From Sanghuangporus weigelae (Eukaryota > Basidiomycota > Agaricomycetes > Hymenochaetales > Hymenochaetaceae), in contig CP137325.1 in NCBI GenBank assembly GCA_033182465.1, positions 1,240,001 to 1,304,000 on the forward strand: a stretch of DNA of 64,000 bases, given 5' to 3'. Position numbers and translations under genes: made by a program. This document shows positions 63,989-64,000 of the stretch, in pieces (the first letter of the stretch is position 1; every line of letters starts with the position of its first letter). The notes beneath the pieces are model-generated. The model made no database searches, was not told the DNA's origin, and saw only the letters and a program-made list of their open reading frames with translations.

Positions 63989-64000
63989 AACGCTCTTTCT

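Overview
The window is nuclear DNA of a filamentous basidiomycete, most likely an Agaricomycete. The signs are very intron-dense genes with 45-65 nt GT-AG introns, a fungal cellulose-binding module, a TPR-CHAT gene remnant, multi-copy F-box genes opening with MDRLPFEIL, and fungal forms of conserved eukaryotic genes. There are no bacterial operons, rRNA, convincing tRNA or CRISPR. Gene models were built by hand from reading frames, splice sites and phase. Most conserved models close in frame across every junction, which supports them strongly.

Layout. 1-8.0 kb: 3' end of an unrecognised gene, SDH5/SDHAF2 (succinate dehydrogenase flavinylation) and a large Ser-rich PH-domain protein. 8.8-11.9 kb: a decayed TPR-CHAT gene. 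13.4-19.2 kb: PP1 catalytic subunit, a secreted CBM1 protein with a damaged splice junction, and mitoribosomal protein mL59. 20.1-22.0 kb: a small inverted-repeat transposon (MITE) and F-box copy 1. 24.3-30.9 kb: DHH1, a small Zn2Cys6-like protein, two repeat patches and a GT32-type glycosyltransferase. 31.6-39.1 kb: SEC23, F-box copy 2, a third decayed F-box fragment and an ALY/Yra1-type mRNA export adaptor. 40.6-44.1 kb: an accessory stretch with a weak hypothetical gene, a GC-rich stem-forming island and an unrecognised gene with its frameshifted paralog. 44.8-49.1 kb: a RhoGAP protein and isoprenylcysteine methyltransferase (STE14). 50.8-56.4 kb: MSH6 in 34 exons. 57.2-64.0 kb: an ABCC-type ABC transporter in about 38 exons, convergent with MSH6.

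The housekeeping genes are unrelated in function: mitochondrial assembly, signalling, mRNA decay and export, COPII traffic, prenyl-protein processing and DNA repair. They are separated by accessory blocks where duplication, decay and repeats concentrate. RhoGAP and STE14 sit next to each other, and both act on the Rho/Ras small-GTPase system, though nothing in the DNA proves co-regulation. I found no clear new multi-gene system. The most notable signals are the microexons (7, 9, 12 and 13 nt), an apparent GA-AG intron in the ABC transporter, the unrecognised paralog pair, the atypical Zn2Cys6 protein and the TPR-CHAT remnant.
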